64,000 bases of DNA from Hemicentrotus pulcherrimus (Eukaryota; Echinodermata; Echinoidea; Camarodonta; Strongylocentrotidae): assembly GCA_003118195.1 (NCBI GenBank), contig BEXV01000339.1, positions 56,374 through 120,373 on the forward strand, given 5' to 3'. Every line of letters begins with the position of its first letter. Position 1 is the stretch's first letter. Below the pieces are notes generated by a model, which ran no database searches, was not told the DNA's origin, and saw only the letters and a list, made by a program, of their open reading frames with translations. Below, in pieces: positions 56,101 to 61,380 of the stretch. The position numbers were made by a program, and so were the translations under genes.

Positions 56101-59100
56101 AGGTTGTGGGTTCCATCCCAACATGGGACTAATGCCTCTCCATATAACCTAGGAGAGAAATTTGAACCTGGTAGGTTATACTCCCCATGGAGTGGAGATG
56201 GTGCAAATCGTCAGTGAATGAATCTGATGATCGGGGTGATGATATCTGTAACGCGCTGAGAGACGGTATTTCATATTACGCGCTAAATAAGTCCAGTTTA
56301 TTATAATTAATTGTGATATCAAGCAATAAAAAACCTTTTAGGATTATAATACAAAGATATTTTAATAAATAAAACTAGGTTATATTGCATGATTCTGTTG
56401 CGCTATATCACTTGGAATCATATTGTCATGAATATTCAAAGTCTCTTATGGTTTCCACGTGTTTCATATAAAATTGTGAACCCTGCATAATATAAAGAGT
56501 CTGCAGTGACTAATTTGCTTTAGAACTGATTATGAATGCATAATGCGACATTCTTCATCAAAAGATCTGTCCTTTTGTCTCTATTTATACAAGCAAAAAT
56601 TCATATAACAGGAAAGAAGCGCAGCACGATGCTGAGAGGCAGTCGAATGAGGGTGGAACTCCTCTCTCTGTGTTAAACCATCCAGATTATCAAGTGTTGT
56701 GTCTGTCTGATGGACATGTGTTGAGTGATAACCACTCTCAACAGAAGCTCAAAGTAAACCCTAACTCAAACAGATGCACAACTATTAAAAGAGAGCGACA
56801 CTTAGATGATGGTTACAGCTGACTAGTTGAAACCAAGTGCTGGTTAAGTGATTGGTGAGGCGGCACTAGGTGTGGGGTAACAGACTTATCTTTCATGGGG
56901 GTTGGTGAGGCCGGCCCGGAGGGGTGCATGGGGTAGTTAGGGAAAGGAGAGAACAGGAAAAAGACTACCAGTAATTGATTTTTATAAATGCTTGTAGGGT
57001 AGGGATGGGGTAGTTAGAAGAATACACAAATATGGTAAAGACAAGTGGTCTTAATAGAGGTTGATGTAGTAGGGCCTATGAGGGTAGTCATGAAAGAACA
57101 ATAATGGAGTAAACATAAATAACAAATAAATAATAGACAACACAATATAAACACAAATTTGGAATACAGCATAAGCATGGATCTCTGCAACAAGATATGA
57201 ATTGATCAACAATTTAATACGGGGTCCACACTTTCATATCTTTACCAAGATATTGAGAATAAACATAAGACAATTTAATTCTATCTGTAAGATTGGAAAT
57301 GCAGAAGATTGGAAATGCAGAAGATAGAAATTGGAAACATAGAAAATAGGGATATTTTAATATCAAAGAATCACTCTCACTCTTAGCTTTTTAGTATTGT
57401 ACTACCAAAAAAGGAAAGAAAACCTAAATTTGCTGTTTTCCATCTTTTTGAGTAACTTTATATGGCTATGAAGTCTAAGTAAGCGTTGGGCTAAGTATAA
57501 TTGTTTTAAAATATCACTATAACAGGACAGAAGCTGTTGTCAATGAGAAAAGAAGAGAAGATATGAAAGGGTGTGCATTTGTTTTAGAAACCAATCTTTG
57601 GAATGGCAAGCATCAAAACTACTTTCTGTCTTCTTTCCTTGTATTTCTAAACTTCAAGCAACTAATTGGTGAAATTATAGAGTGGAAAGTGTCCATGCTG
57701 TTTGAATAGTGGAGGAATGTGGAGTTTAGATGTAGGTCACCGTCTCTCTATGTGTCACATATAGGTGAAATGTTACAGCTGCAATATCTCAGCCAATGAT
57801 ATCATTACGTTGAAATCAATCAAATAGATTTAAGATAATCATAAATAAATATTTCAAGAAACCAGCAATATTAATTATTGGAAAAATCACGTGCTAAAGG
57901 GCTCCTTTTCACAGCAAGGATACCTTTTCTCTTTTATCTGCATTTCAAGACAAAGTTTAGAAATATTAATCAAAAGAATTGTTTATGTCAGAGAGGGAGC
58001 ATACACCTCTTTCCATCCAAGATTTTGGCTTTCAAATCTTTCCCTAAAAGAATCTTGACACAATTTTGATCTAAATCCCGTCCTTTTCTTGTAATGCTCC
58101 ATTAAACCAGAACCTCCCTAGGTAGCTATCCTTCATCGGGTCGTTATTCTCGCTTTGTTTTCTTCTACTTGGTGTTTTAAGCCTGCCCTCGCTTGATCTC
58201 ACAACAAAAGGGGTGTGTTTATAACCTGGGTTTCTGTTTGGACTACCTGGGAATGGAGCTCGAAATCGGCGGTATGTTGCACTGAAGGTTCATGGTACAA
58301 ATTGGTGAGAAACACGGGTCTGATACATTCACAGCAGATCATAAATATGTGAAATAAAAATAGTAGATTGTAGAACATGAAAATATCATCCTAACCATAC
58401 ACTTTCGTCTTGTTTGCCATCAGGTCTGTTACATCAATTTAGATGATTTCATCAGTCATTCAGCAAAAGGCAGACGTGGCTTCATATTCAATGTGTATTC
58501 AACAATTCGTCCTTGTTTTCACGAAGTGACGGTAGTGAGGAAAATTGTAACGCAAAGTGAATGCAATTTTTTTTCACTACCGTCACTTCGTGAAAACAGC
58601 GACAAATTATTGCATCACATCTCTATACAGTTATTAACACATGGCTTAGTATGTGGTGAGATGTGGTGTATCAAAGACATATCTCTCTTTCATAATCACT
58701 TTCAAAGCGTTGAATCTGGATTCAAAATGGTATCAATGTTATGAGAAATATGCTGTCTGCATTCAAAAAGCCCTGCACTAGTACCTTGCTGCTCAACTCT
58801 AAGCTATAAACATATATATAGTTAGAGACAATATTATAACATGGATGGCTGAGGGTAGATTGTGGGAATGAGGCAGGTCCTGAGTGAAAACCATAGCAAA
58901 ATATGGATGGAAGATTCATGTGCTCTGGAAGCCTTACATAAAGAGAGAGAGAGAGAAATAGAGGTGGGGGAGGGGGATAACAGAAAGAGAGAAAATGAGA
59001 AAGAGGGGGACAGAGAGAGAGAGATGGGCAGAAAGATGGTGGCAGCCAGAGAAAGAGAGAGAATGAAAAAAAGAGATGAAGAGAGAGAGGAGATAGAGAA

Positions 59101-61380
59101 AAACTGAGATATTGAGTACAACACAAACAGTTGCATGAGGAAAAGTATGAAAGTGGAAAAGTGACATCATACCAAAGTAAAGAAATAAAAGTAAAGAGAG
59201 AGAAAGAGAGAGATTTCTGTTTGAATCGACAAATATGATCTTGATATATACTGTTCATCCCTTCCTCTTCATCAAAGCAATTTCTGTTTCTCTTTTCATT
59301 CAATCCTCTCTCCTCTTCAAATAAAGCTTTAAGGGGGGAAAAAAGTCATCCTCATCAAGTTGCTAGCTTTTGGTATTACTGTACAGACTGAGTTTCATCC
59401 TAGTTTCTTATACTGTTTCATGCCCTGTAACTATACAACATGATACTCAATATTCGGTATCCACACACTGCATCCCCAACAACGTATCTTTCACATTAAG
59501 GAAATTGCACCCCTACCATTTTCATTTCCCTTTCCGCATTTGTTCTTTCCAATGAGAATACTTGAAACACACACCCACAAATCTATGTATGTCATTTATT
59601 TCACTTTAACATCAAACTACTGATCAACTGTAATGACTGGAGTGATATCTTTCTGCGACTGCCTTATTTGCTGTAGTAGACTTGAACAAACCACCCCCCC
59701 CCCTTTTTTTTGGTTGAAATATGCCGTTTTGTGGCATATTTTCATTAAGGAAAGATGTTTTCACCTTAAGCAAAGAGAGAGCGAGAGAGAATATCAAGGA
59801 AAGAGAGTGGATATCCAACCCTCGTTTCTTCAGGGTCTCAGTCATAGGGTGTCAGTTAATACCAAGGCCTTCCTTTAATACTGGCTAAAATCACAAAACA
59901 CAAAGTCATTCTTTCATCGTCATTTTTTGTTATGCCCAATGTTTTATTGCTACATACTATAAAAACAGATTATATTTGTGTTGCCTTTTTGTTATTTTCT
60001 GCCCATTCATTTTCTCCTCCAAGTTCAGTGTAGCATGGACTTACAGCACCCCATAGTGCCATTCATACTTGAACAGTGTACCAAGTAGTACTGAGTAGGA
60101 TGCAGCCTAGTTCATACTCGAACCATTAACTGTGCTTTATGGAACCGATTCACACTTTAAAGCCTAAGTTGGATTGTTGTCCCGTCGTTTCTATGCACCT
60201 TACAATGCTTCTATCTGCATTTTATTCATCACATCCTTACAACGTTTGCCAGATCTTTGATTAAATCAAAATAATAAACTTGTAAAACAAAAGATTTATT
60301 ATTAACTTCTTTATCATAATACTCTTCAGAAAGGGGTCACTTTGAAAAGTTCAAGTTGCAAATTGCTCTGGAGTGTGTCAGGGGAAAAACGTGGTTTACA
60401 AGGAACCTCAGCGGAACCGAAATAAGAGCGATTCCGCTATCGTTACGCATGAATGCTCACAGATAACACTTTGGGGTGAAGGGCGAGTCAAAATCATTTA
60501 AAATGGTCAAACTTATCCCAAAATAAATTGCATTTTATCACCTCATGTGATAAATCAAGCCCAGTGCATGCCTGACAAAAGTAATAAAAAAACCTGTGCC
60601 CATTTAGAGATCATAAAGTCAGGATCAATGACAAGGAAATAGGAACAATTTCTGGTCATGTTCTGCATGACTGACATAGAGGAAAAAGATGTAGTCGAGG
60701 GAGGGTTTGTTGAGTGTTAGGAAGGACTCTATTCCTACACCTTGTCTGATTGTATGCCGGTGCTAGCTGACTCACTCTACCACCAGCCCCACCAGGCAAT
60801 CACAAGATATTAAGATATTGGATATATCAAATGATAAGGACAAACAGGAGGAAATCTAAATGTGTTCATTAAGTCACTTTGGGTTGAAAAGTAGAAAGGG
60901 TCAAAAGTTCAATAAAACGGTTTTACTTATAGAACTAAATTTAGGTGTTTAACTGGGTAAAACAAAATAGGTAATAAAACTTAGTGATGCATTCAAAGTC
61001 ATTTTTATTTGATGGTTTCAATAAAGTATTTTGTGTCAGTTTATGATTAAATAAAGTACCTATGTATATAAGTCATGGATGGGACTGTAAAAATGCTTTA
61101 AATAGGTGCTATAAGTAAACCAACACATTGAAACTTCAGGTTGCCAAGCAAACTGAGTATAACTGCTATATATAATACTAAGAATTGTGAATGTAATATT
61201 GAATATTGATATAGGTTAAATGTTGCAGATTTGAGTAGAGAGAAAAGGAACTTACTGTCGGTGCCGTTTGAAGTCACAGAGCAGTTATTACTATCAGGTG
61301 AGTTTGCATGCTGGGGAGAGCTCCCATTAGCATTAGATACTTGGCTGTGCGGACTCGACAGCTGCTGGATTTCGAGAGAC
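4112..61380 (-). CDS. eya: eyes absent (EYA) [15 protein letters not shown] co-activator / tyrosine phosphatase, 15 visible exons, 5' incomplete
   Basis: EYA proteins are nuclear co-activators that bind SIX homeodomain factors and carry a HAD-fold tyrosine phosphatase. Joining minus-strand exons 61380-61256, 49525-49451, 47444-47369, 42164-41995, 41574-41449, 40579-40497, 40225-40066, 34160-33940, 33050-32967, 13233-13144, 7030-6972, 6520-6360, 5588-5474, 4993-4771 and 4192-4112 gives 615 residues with no internal stop; every intron is GT-AG and phases match. Residues 1-345 are rich in Ser, Thr, Pro, Gln and Tyr. Residues 346-615 match the roughly 270-residue EYA domain: WDLDET at 350-355 (nucleophile Asp351, Asp353), VTTTQL at 523-528, GKES at 556-559, GD at 578-579, ending LDLGYL. 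Vertebrate family members are about 540-640 residues, so little is missing at the N terminus. The single gene resembles the EYA1/EYA4 type at its N terminus (SSPHS, NGTD, KSEPLS). The start codon lies upstream of 61380 and was not found. Numbering here starts at the first complete visible codon. Confidence 0.97.
4771..4993 (-). CDS. eya: eya visible exon 14
   Basis: 223 nt, acceptor TCCACCTCAG/A and donor AAACAG/GTAGGA. It encodes [19 protein letters not shown], then [17 protein letters not shown], then GKESCFERI and [15 protein letters not shown]. It contributes the Thr, Lys and second Asp/Glu motifs of the HAD active site (VTTTQ, GKES, GDxxxEE). Leaves in phase 0. Confidence 0.98.
5338..5450. 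repeat. (TA)n microsatellites in intron 13
   Basis: Two AT dinucleotide runs (about 5338-5380 and 5430-5450) separated by a CT-rich stretch, in the 480-bp intron between exons 13 and 14. Confidence 0.9.
5474..5588 (-). CDS. eya: eya visible exon 13
   Basis: 115 nt, acceptor TTATCTTTCAG/GA and donor ACTCCAG/GTATGG. It encodes [19 protein letters not shown] then [18 protein letters not shown]. It enters in phase 1 and leaves in phase 2. The intron sequence against the acceptor is a perfect 28-bp tandem duplication (5591-5646), yet only the proximal copy carries the AG. Confidence 0.97.
5591..5646. repeat. 28-bp perfect tandem duplication at an eya acceptor
   Basis: Two identical 28-bp copies, 5591-5618 and 5619-5646, start GAAAGATAAAATGCAAGG on the plus strand. 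On the sense strand each copy ends with the pyrimidine tract TTATCTTTC; only the copy next to exon 13 is followed by AG. Confidence 0.95.
5919..6273. repeat. (TATG)n and (CTAT)n tetranucleotide microsatellites in intron 12
   Basis: TATG/TACG repeats at about 5919-5995 and a CTGT/CTAT run at about 6216-6273. These generate long repetitive reading frames (Met-Tyr-Val-Cys and Tyr-Leu-Ser-Ile type) with no protein meaning. Confidence 0.95.
6360..6520 (-). CDS. eya: eya visible exon 12
   Basis: 161 nt, acceptor TCTCCAAACAG/T and donor GGAG/GTAAGA. It encodes [33 protein letters not shown] and [20 protein letters not shown] in order (overlapping by one residue). An alternative acceptor 16 nt further in (TTTCCAG/ACG at 6505) would break the frame with exon 11 and omit the conserved YNF, so I reject it. 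Confidence 0.97.
6870..6970 (+). repeat. Probable 3' tail of a non-LTR retroelement/SINE ending in (ATT)n
   Basis: A stretch ending GAGCGCTATACAAGAACCC followed by (ATT)n at 6951-6970. The GCGCTATA-then-trinucleotide tail is a form I associate with invertebrate SINE/LINE 3' ends. No reverse [13 protein letters not shown] remains. The trinucleotide run abuts the eya exon 11 donor. Confidence 0.4.
6972..7030 (-). CDS. eya: eya visible exon 11 (59-nt exon)
   Basis: 59 nt, acceptor TTATTTCAG/GAA and donor TTGAG/GTAATA. It encodes [19 protein letters not shown], one of the most conserved EYA segments. It enters in phase 0 and leaves in phase 2, so it must be spliced in. Its donor runs straight into an (AAT)n microsatellite, and a roughly 350-nt CT-rich tract lies upstream on the sense strand. 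Confidence 0.96.
7130..7500. repeat. GA-rich (CT-rich on the sense strand) tract, about 370 bp
   Basis: Almost uninterrupted purines on the plus strand with GAGAGA and AGGGG(T/C)AG sub-repeats. It reads as a polypyrimidine tract in the eya pre-mRNA, ending about 100 nt upstream of the exon 11 acceptor. Long frames here (Ser/Leu/Pro only) are artefacts of composition. Confidence 0.95.
8433..8764 (+). mobile_element. MITE-like TIR element, family 1 copy a
   Basis: About 330 bp bounded by imperfect inverted repeats: CCCGTTCTCATCAGCTCGAG on the left and, read in reverse, GGCCTGTTTTCATCAGCTCC on the right. A second copy in opposite orientation lies at 22018-22330. Non-coding; shared internal blocks include TATTTTGCTCAGCGTT and AAATAGCGG. 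Confidence 0.8.
10495..10523. repeat. Perfect 12-bp-stem hairpin
   Basis: GCATGGACCCTA (10495-10506), loop TGTGG, then TAGGGTCCATGC (10512-10523). Diverged relatives occur near 27184-27212 and 51745-51778. Confidence 0.9.
11330..11380. repeat. Perfect 23-bp-stem hairpin with 5-nt loop
   Basis: The left arm 11330-11352 (core AATTTTTCTTGTCTTTCC) is the exact reverse complement of 11358-11380; the loop is AAAAA. It is too short (51 nt) for a typical microRNA precursor and is not flanked by TIR-element ends that I recognise. Confidence 0.92.
11930..12120. repeat. GA-rich tract
   Basis: About 190 bp of (GA)n/(GAAA)n purine repeat, CT-rich on the eya sense strand. Further short runs of the same kind lie at 12417-12441, 14660-14790, 16920-16975 and 27909-27930. 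Confidence 0.95.
13144..13233 (-). CDS. eya: eya visible exon 10
   Basis: 90 nt, acceptor TATTACCCAG/GAT and donor TTAGAG/GTAAGA. It encodes [15 protein letters not shown] then [15 protein letters not shown], near-identical to the vertebrate EYA domain. Phase 0 at both ends. It stands alone, 19.7 kb from the exon before and 6.1 kb from the one after. Confidence 0.97.
20468..20903. mobile_element. TIR element, family 2 copy a (interrupted by gap)
   Basis: The left end has TTAAAGAGAAGGATGAGTTC and the right end, in reverse, TTAAAGATGAAGTTGAGTTC. Its flanks match copy c at 39342-39729 closely over both sides of the N run. Non-coding. Confidence 0.8.
20607..20789. other. Assembly gap, 183 N
   Basis: A run of N inside TIR family 2 copy a. 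The equivalent interval of copy c (39467-39614) is 148 bp, so the true gap is probably near that size and contains only repeat. Open frames reported across it are meaningless. Confidence 0.99.
22018..22330 (-). mobile_element. MITE-like TIR element, family 1 copy b (inverted)
   Basis: The reverse complement aligns along its length with 8433-8764: shared blocks include TTTGCTCAGCG, GCGCATAGTGC and GCGGGATATT. The end near 22300-22330 carries about 14 extra bases between the two terminal motifs compared with copy a. Confidence 0.8.
23711..24086. mobile_element. TIR element, family 2 copy b (diverged)
   Basis: Ends TTAAAGGTAAAGACCAGTA and, in reverse, TTAAAGGTAATGACCAGTA. The right half shares TTTGATGATTCCAGAACC, ATGCAATCGCATGACC and neighbouring blocks with copies a and c, while the left half differs. 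Confidence 0.75.
26640..26830. repeat. GA-rich tract
   Basis: About 190 bp of (GA)n/(GAA)n/(GGA)n purine repeat on the plus strand; charged Glu/Arg/Lys or Ser/Leu frames through it are compositional. Confidence 0.95.
27065..27418. repeat. Minisatellite, 58-bp unit, about 5 copies
   Basis: Units begin CTGGGCTAGGAGAGGCTACT at about 27065, 27144, 27245, 27303 and 27361, followed by GGGTACAAGTAGGGCAACCA. The last three are spaced exactly 58 bp; the first two carry inserts (79 and 101 bp spacing), the second insert being a hairpin (27184-27212). Confidence 0.92.
28260..28668. mobile_element. MITE-like TIR element, family 3, 409 bp
   Basis: Left end AAAGCGGAAGTCCACCCTGA; right end in reverse AAAAGGGGAAGCTCACCCTGA-like, with further matching bases (TATT-x-x-GTCGGT). 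The interior is AT-rich without coding potential. A 66-bp remnant of one end lies at 41338-41403. Confidence 0.85.
29629..29682. repeat. (CA)n-rich microsatellite
   Basis: Imperfect CACACA run interleaved with CTCACT and CGCAGG. Confidence 0.9.
30990..31320. repeat. CT-rich tract with a tandem duplication of about 40 bp
   Basis: About 330 bp of (CT)n on the plus strand. Within it CTCTCATTCGCTCTCTTG followed by TTTTCTGTCTTCCTCC is present twice in tandem (about 31055-31130). Confidence 0.95.
32014..32783. mobile_element. 770-bp TIR element with 6-bp target duplication and CpG-rich core
   Basis: Ends CAGAGCTGC(C)AA in inverted orientation, flanked by identical TATTTA (32008-32013 and 32784-32789). 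Subterminal blocks also match in reverse (AAATCCTA, TCGTATTTT). The core 32340-32640 is strikingly CpG-rich with GCTAGC and CGCGCG words, unlike the AT-rich surroundings. No transposase frame is visible, so this is non-autonomous. The superfamily is uncertain; six-base duplication is not the eight expected of hAT. Confidence 0.85.
32967..33050 (-). CDS. eya: eya visible exon 9: catalytic DxDxT exon
   Basis: 84 nt, acceptor TTTTTCACAG/AGA and donor GGAAAG/GTAAGA. It encodes [13 protein letters not shown] then [21 protein letters not shown] is HAD motif I of EYA: the first Asp is the nucleophile for phosphotyrosine hydrolysis and the second the general acid/base. Phase 0 at both ends, so skipping would delete the active-site loop while keeping the frame. 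Confidence 0.98.
33051..33939 (-). other. eya intron 8 (889 bp)
   Basis: GT-AG intron between the linker exon and the catalytic exon. It contains a possible tRNA-derived SINE fragment at 33600-33690; the rest is AT-rich with nothing recognisable. Confidence 0.85.
33600..33690 (-). repeat. Possible tRNA-derived SINE fragment
   Basis: On the minus strand GGCTCCTGACTCTCATACAA is followed by CAGGTTCAATCCTTGCTC; GGTTCAATCC fits the RNA polymerase III B-box consensus and the spacing resembles a tRNA anticodon-to-T arm. The A box is not convincing. Confidence 0.4.
33940..34160 (-). CDS. eya: eya visible exon 8: basic linker before the phosphatase domain
   Basis: 221 nt, acceptor TTATCTTAAAG/AA and donor TTAGAG/GTAAAA. 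It encodes [16 protein letters not shown], then an Asp/Ser region, then a basic segment ([14 protein letters not shown]) running into [12 protein letters not shown]. The RRNN-PSPPP run immediately before RVF is diagnostic of EYA proteins; the basic stretch may aid nuclear entry. A second, better acceptor (TCTCTCTCATGCAG at 34101) lies exactly 60 nt inside the exon and in the same phase, so a form lacking 20 residues is possible. Confidence 0.95.
34912..35448. mobile_element. 537-bp TIR element with tRNA-like interior
   Basis: Perfect 15-bp inverted termini CCGTATTTGCCGGCG (34912-34926) and its reverse complement (35434-35448), followed inward by GGTGCGGC(G/C)TATA motifs at both ends. Inside, at 35306-35390, ATCTAAGGCGCTGG and CCGGGTTTGATCCTG resemble the A and B boxes of a tRNA-Ser/Leu-derived SINE. 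The target duplication is not resolved. Confidence 0.8.
37060..37240. repeat. Short minisatellite, unit about 60 bp, 3-4 copies
   Basis: Repeats of CTACCAAACATCTAGACTTG, TTACCACTCTGATTCTATCA and CCCCTACCGGT, partially degenerate. Confidence 0.85.
37819..38308. mobile_element. 490-bp TIR element with internal TGTGTGGACA copies
   Basis: Left end TGTCCACACACAACA and right end TTTTGTGTGTGGACA are inverted repeats; the same TGTGTGGACA word recurs inside near 38022, 38171 and 38222. Interior words such as AACTAGTCTAA and CGATGATTCTTTATA are repeated too. No transposase frame. Confidence 0.75.
38538..38594. repeat. (CT)n microsatellite
   Basis: CT dinucleotide run with one CCCTTT interruption. Confidence 0.95.
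39342..39729. mobile_element. TIR element, family 2 copy c (complete)
   Basis: Ends GGTTGAGTTCTGG on the left and, in reverse, AGTTGAGTTCTGG on the right. Aligns with 20468-20903 on both sides of the gap and with the right half of 23711-24086. Non-coding; about 388 bp. Confidence 0.85.
40066..40225 (-). CDS. eya: eya visible exon 7
   Basis: 160 nt, acceptor TTCTTTACAG/GGT and donor GACA/GTGAGT. It encodes [15 protein letters not shown] then [15 protein letters not shown] and [16 protein letters not shown]. The Tyr-rich stretch followed by a T-Y-Q-L segment is characteristic of the region just upstream of the EYA linker. Phase 0 in, phase 1 out. Exons 6 and 7 together are 243 nt, an in-frame pair. 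Confidence 0.93.
40497..40579 (-). CDS. eya: eya visible exon 6
   Basis: 83 nt, acceptor TTTGCTAG/GT and donor CATCAG/GTATGT. It encodes [15 protein letters not shown] then [13 protein letters not shown]. The pattern of G-x-F-T-T followed by N-S-x-G-F-N-S matches vertebrate EYA spacing. It ends in phase 0. Confidence 0.91.
40580..41448 (-). other. eya intron 5 (869 bp)
   Basis: GT-AG intron. Its sense-strand 5' end carries a copy of the last 23 bases-worth of exon 5 coding sequence (41399-41421) and a 66-bp remnant of TIR family 3 (41338-41403). The rest, 40600-41330, shows nothing recognisable. Confidence 0.85.
41338..41403. mobile_element. Remnant end of TIR family 3
   Basis: AAGGGGAAAGTCTACCCTGA and following bases (GTTGGTTTTAATAAAAGCAG) match the left end of 28260-28668. 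The other end is absent. Confidence 0.75.
41399..41475. repeat. 23-bp direct repeat linking exon 5 and its intron
   Basis: 41399-41421 (intron) is identical to 41453-41475 (inside exon 5): CATGCCATAATAAGGGCTCT plus GTG. It encodes QSPYYGM in the exon. The start-to-start spacing is 54 bp. Confidence 0.95.
41449..41574 (-). CDS. eya: eya visible exon 5
   Basis: 126 nt, acceptor TTTTACAG/GA and donor CAAG/GTACAG. It encodes [16 protein letters not shown] then [14 protein letters not shown] and [11 protein letters not shown]. The Tyr/Ser/Gln-rich composition fits the EYA transactivation region; the P-Y-x-Y-x-M-Q ending resembles vertebrate EYA. Phase 1 at both ends (41 whole codons), so an in-frame cassette is possible. 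Confidence 0.92.
41575..41994 (-). other. eya intron 4 (420 bp)
   Basis: GT-AG intron. The exon 4 frame stays open for 23 codons past the donor, through a diverged 60-bp-offset copy of the exon end, then stops. A 13-base T run (41792-41804) lies in the middle. Confidence 0.85.
41934..42029 (-). repeat. 60-bp tandem duplication of the exon 4 end, in frame
   Basis: The exon end at 42029-41995 encodes [11 protein letters not shown]; the intron copy, displaced exactly 60 bp, reads [12 protein letters not shown] in the same frame. The intron copy lacks the GT donor (TATGGC instead of TATGGT). Confidence 0.85.
41995..42164 (-). CDS. eya: eya visible exon 4
   Basis: 170 nt, acceptor TTTTTTACAG/T and donor TATG/GTAAGA. 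It encodes [13 protein letters not shown] and on to [18 protein letters not shown] is a strongly conserved vertebrate EYA landmark. Frame continues through the donor for 23 codons of intron (see the in-frame duplication at 41934-41969), so the donor, not a stop, defines the exon end. Confidence 0.93.
42165..47368 (-). other. eya intron 3 (5.2 kb)
   Basis: GT-AG intron. Contains a (CT)n run at 42622-42645, poly-C/poly-G runs near 43906-43918, 43982-43992 and 45065-45075, and a candidate regulatory cluster at 47001-47130. Homeobox-type core words (TAAT, GATAATTAAAC, TAATCC) are dense at 46590-46720, but the DNA is AT-rich. Otherwise no repeat or exon recognised. Confidence 0.8.
47001..47130. 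promoter_or_regulatory. Candidate enhancer: palindromic nuclear-receptor site plus duplicated POU octamer
   Basis: AGGGTCATGACCT (47001-47013) is one base off the palindromic hormone-receptor element AGGTCATGACCT with an extra G. Two ATTTGCAT octamers (47050-47057, 47107-47114) sit in a 57-bp imperfect tandem duplication, each followed by TGAATATT(C/T)ATG. It lies 240-370 bp downstream of exon 3 in the sense direction. Confidence 0.35.
47369..47444 (-). CDS. eya: eya visible exon 3
   Basis: 76 nt, acceptor TTATTATAG/GG and donor TACAG/GTAAGC. It encodes [16 protein letters not shown] then SEFPSQYY, a Ser/Gln-rich stretch of the transactivation region. It enters in phase 1 and leaves in phase 2, so skipping would shift the frame. 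A (CT)n tract on the sense strand (47500-47537) lies about 55 nt upstream of the acceptor. Confidence 0.86.
47445..49450 (-). other. eya intron 2 (2.0 kb)
   Basis: GT-AG intron. A (GA)n run at 47500-47537 (CT on the sense strand) sits just upstream of exon 3. The remainder is AT-rich with no recognised feature. Confidence 0.85.
49451..49525 (-). CDS. eya: eya visible exon 2
   Basis: 75 nt, acceptor TTTGTCCAG/TT and donor CCAG/GTGAGC. It encodes [16 protein letters not shown] then APSIETLP. The K(S/T)EP(L/M)S motif is conserved next to NGTE in vertebrate EYA1/EYA4. Phase 1 at both ends, so skipping would keep the frame. Confidence 0.88.
49609..49705. repeat. (CTA)n microsatellite
   Basis: Long CTA trinucleotide run with a few GCTA and CCACTA variants. 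Confidence 0.95.
51427..51523. mobile_element. 97-bp palindromic MITE, copy 1
   Basis: Inverted arms of about 32 bp: CGTC(C/G)(T/C)TG then TTTTCACGAAGTGACGGTAG. Flanked by a 4-bp direct repeat AAAT (51423-51426, 51524-51527). Differs from copy 2 at four of 97 positions. Confidence 0.92.
53080..53395. repeat. (GA)n / (GT)n compound microsatellite with one ambiguous base
   Basis: GA tract, then (TG)n at about 53132-53163, then (GA)n with an N at 53177, a short non-repetitive island, and further GA/GACA tract at 53250-53390. Strand slippage here likely caused the ambiguous call. Confidence 0.95.
53775..53810. repeat. Short (GA)n / G-run
   Basis: GAGAGA followed by a nine- to ten-base G run. 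Confidence 0.9.
55247..55267. repeat. 21-base T run at the array edge
   Basis: Uninterrupted T run inside the spacer sequence of the SINE-head array (GTCGTAAGG before, AAGTAGAG after). Confidence 0.95.
55269..56300 (+). repeat. Tandem array of six tRNA-derived SINE heads with one 3' body
   Basis: Heads start GTAGTCG(A/G)(G/A)TGGTTTAAG at 55281, 55439, 55595, 55751, 55907 and 56063, a 156-bp period (158 for the first). GAGTGGTTTAAGCACTTGG and GTGGGTTCCATCC resemble A and B boxes; GGACTTGAAATGC resembles a tRNA-Ser(UGA)-type anticodon arm. Units alternate between GTCGAGTGG and GTCGGATGG, making a 312-bp dimer. Only the last head is followed by a different body (to about 56300) ending with ACGCGCTAAATAAG. 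Not functional tRNA genes: the cloverleaf is incomplete. Confidence 0.88.
58508..58604. mobile_element. 97-bp palindromic MITE, copy 2
   Basis: Same length and arms as 51427-51523, same orientation, flanked by AATT (58504-58507, 58605-58608). Differences from copy 1 include CG to TG and CG to CA, the pattern left by methylated-CpG decay. Confidence 0.92.
58935..59100. repeat. GA-rich tract
   Basis: Purine-rich run on the plus strand, CT-rich on the sense strand; the Glu/Arg and Ser/Leu frames through it are compositional. Confidence 0.95.
61256..61380 (-). CDS. eya: eya visible exon 1 (N-terminal)
   Basis: 125 nt. The acceptor is TTCTTACAG/G and the donor GACA/GTAAGT. It encodes [14 protein letters not shown]... 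through SNGTD. The SPHS and NGT(D/E) landmarks match the extreme N terminus of vertebrate EYA1/EYA4, so only a few residues should lie upstream. The first base completes a codon begun in an earlier exon (entry phase 2), which is why this is not the initiating exon. The in-frame sequence upstream of the acceptor contains no ATG start. It ends in phase 1. Confidence 0.88.

Larger units (their letters stand above)
49526..61255 (-). other. eya intron 1 of the visible set (11.7 kb)
   Basis: GT-AG intron between visible exons 1 and 2. Listed separately: (CTA)n, two 97-bp palindromic MITEs, GA/GT tracts and a SINE-head tandem array. Nothing recognisable in 49710-51420, 51530-53040, 53830-55240, 56310-58500 or 59110-61250 apart from small purine runs and a tandem GATTGGAAATGCAGAA at 57291-57325. 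Confidence 0.85.

Noticed and set aside
55269..56140. CRISPR-like array or tRNA gene cluster
   Set aside because: Whole 156-bp units are repeated rather than short repeats with unique spacers, and the tRNA-like part lacks a full cloverleaf; SINE heads fit better.
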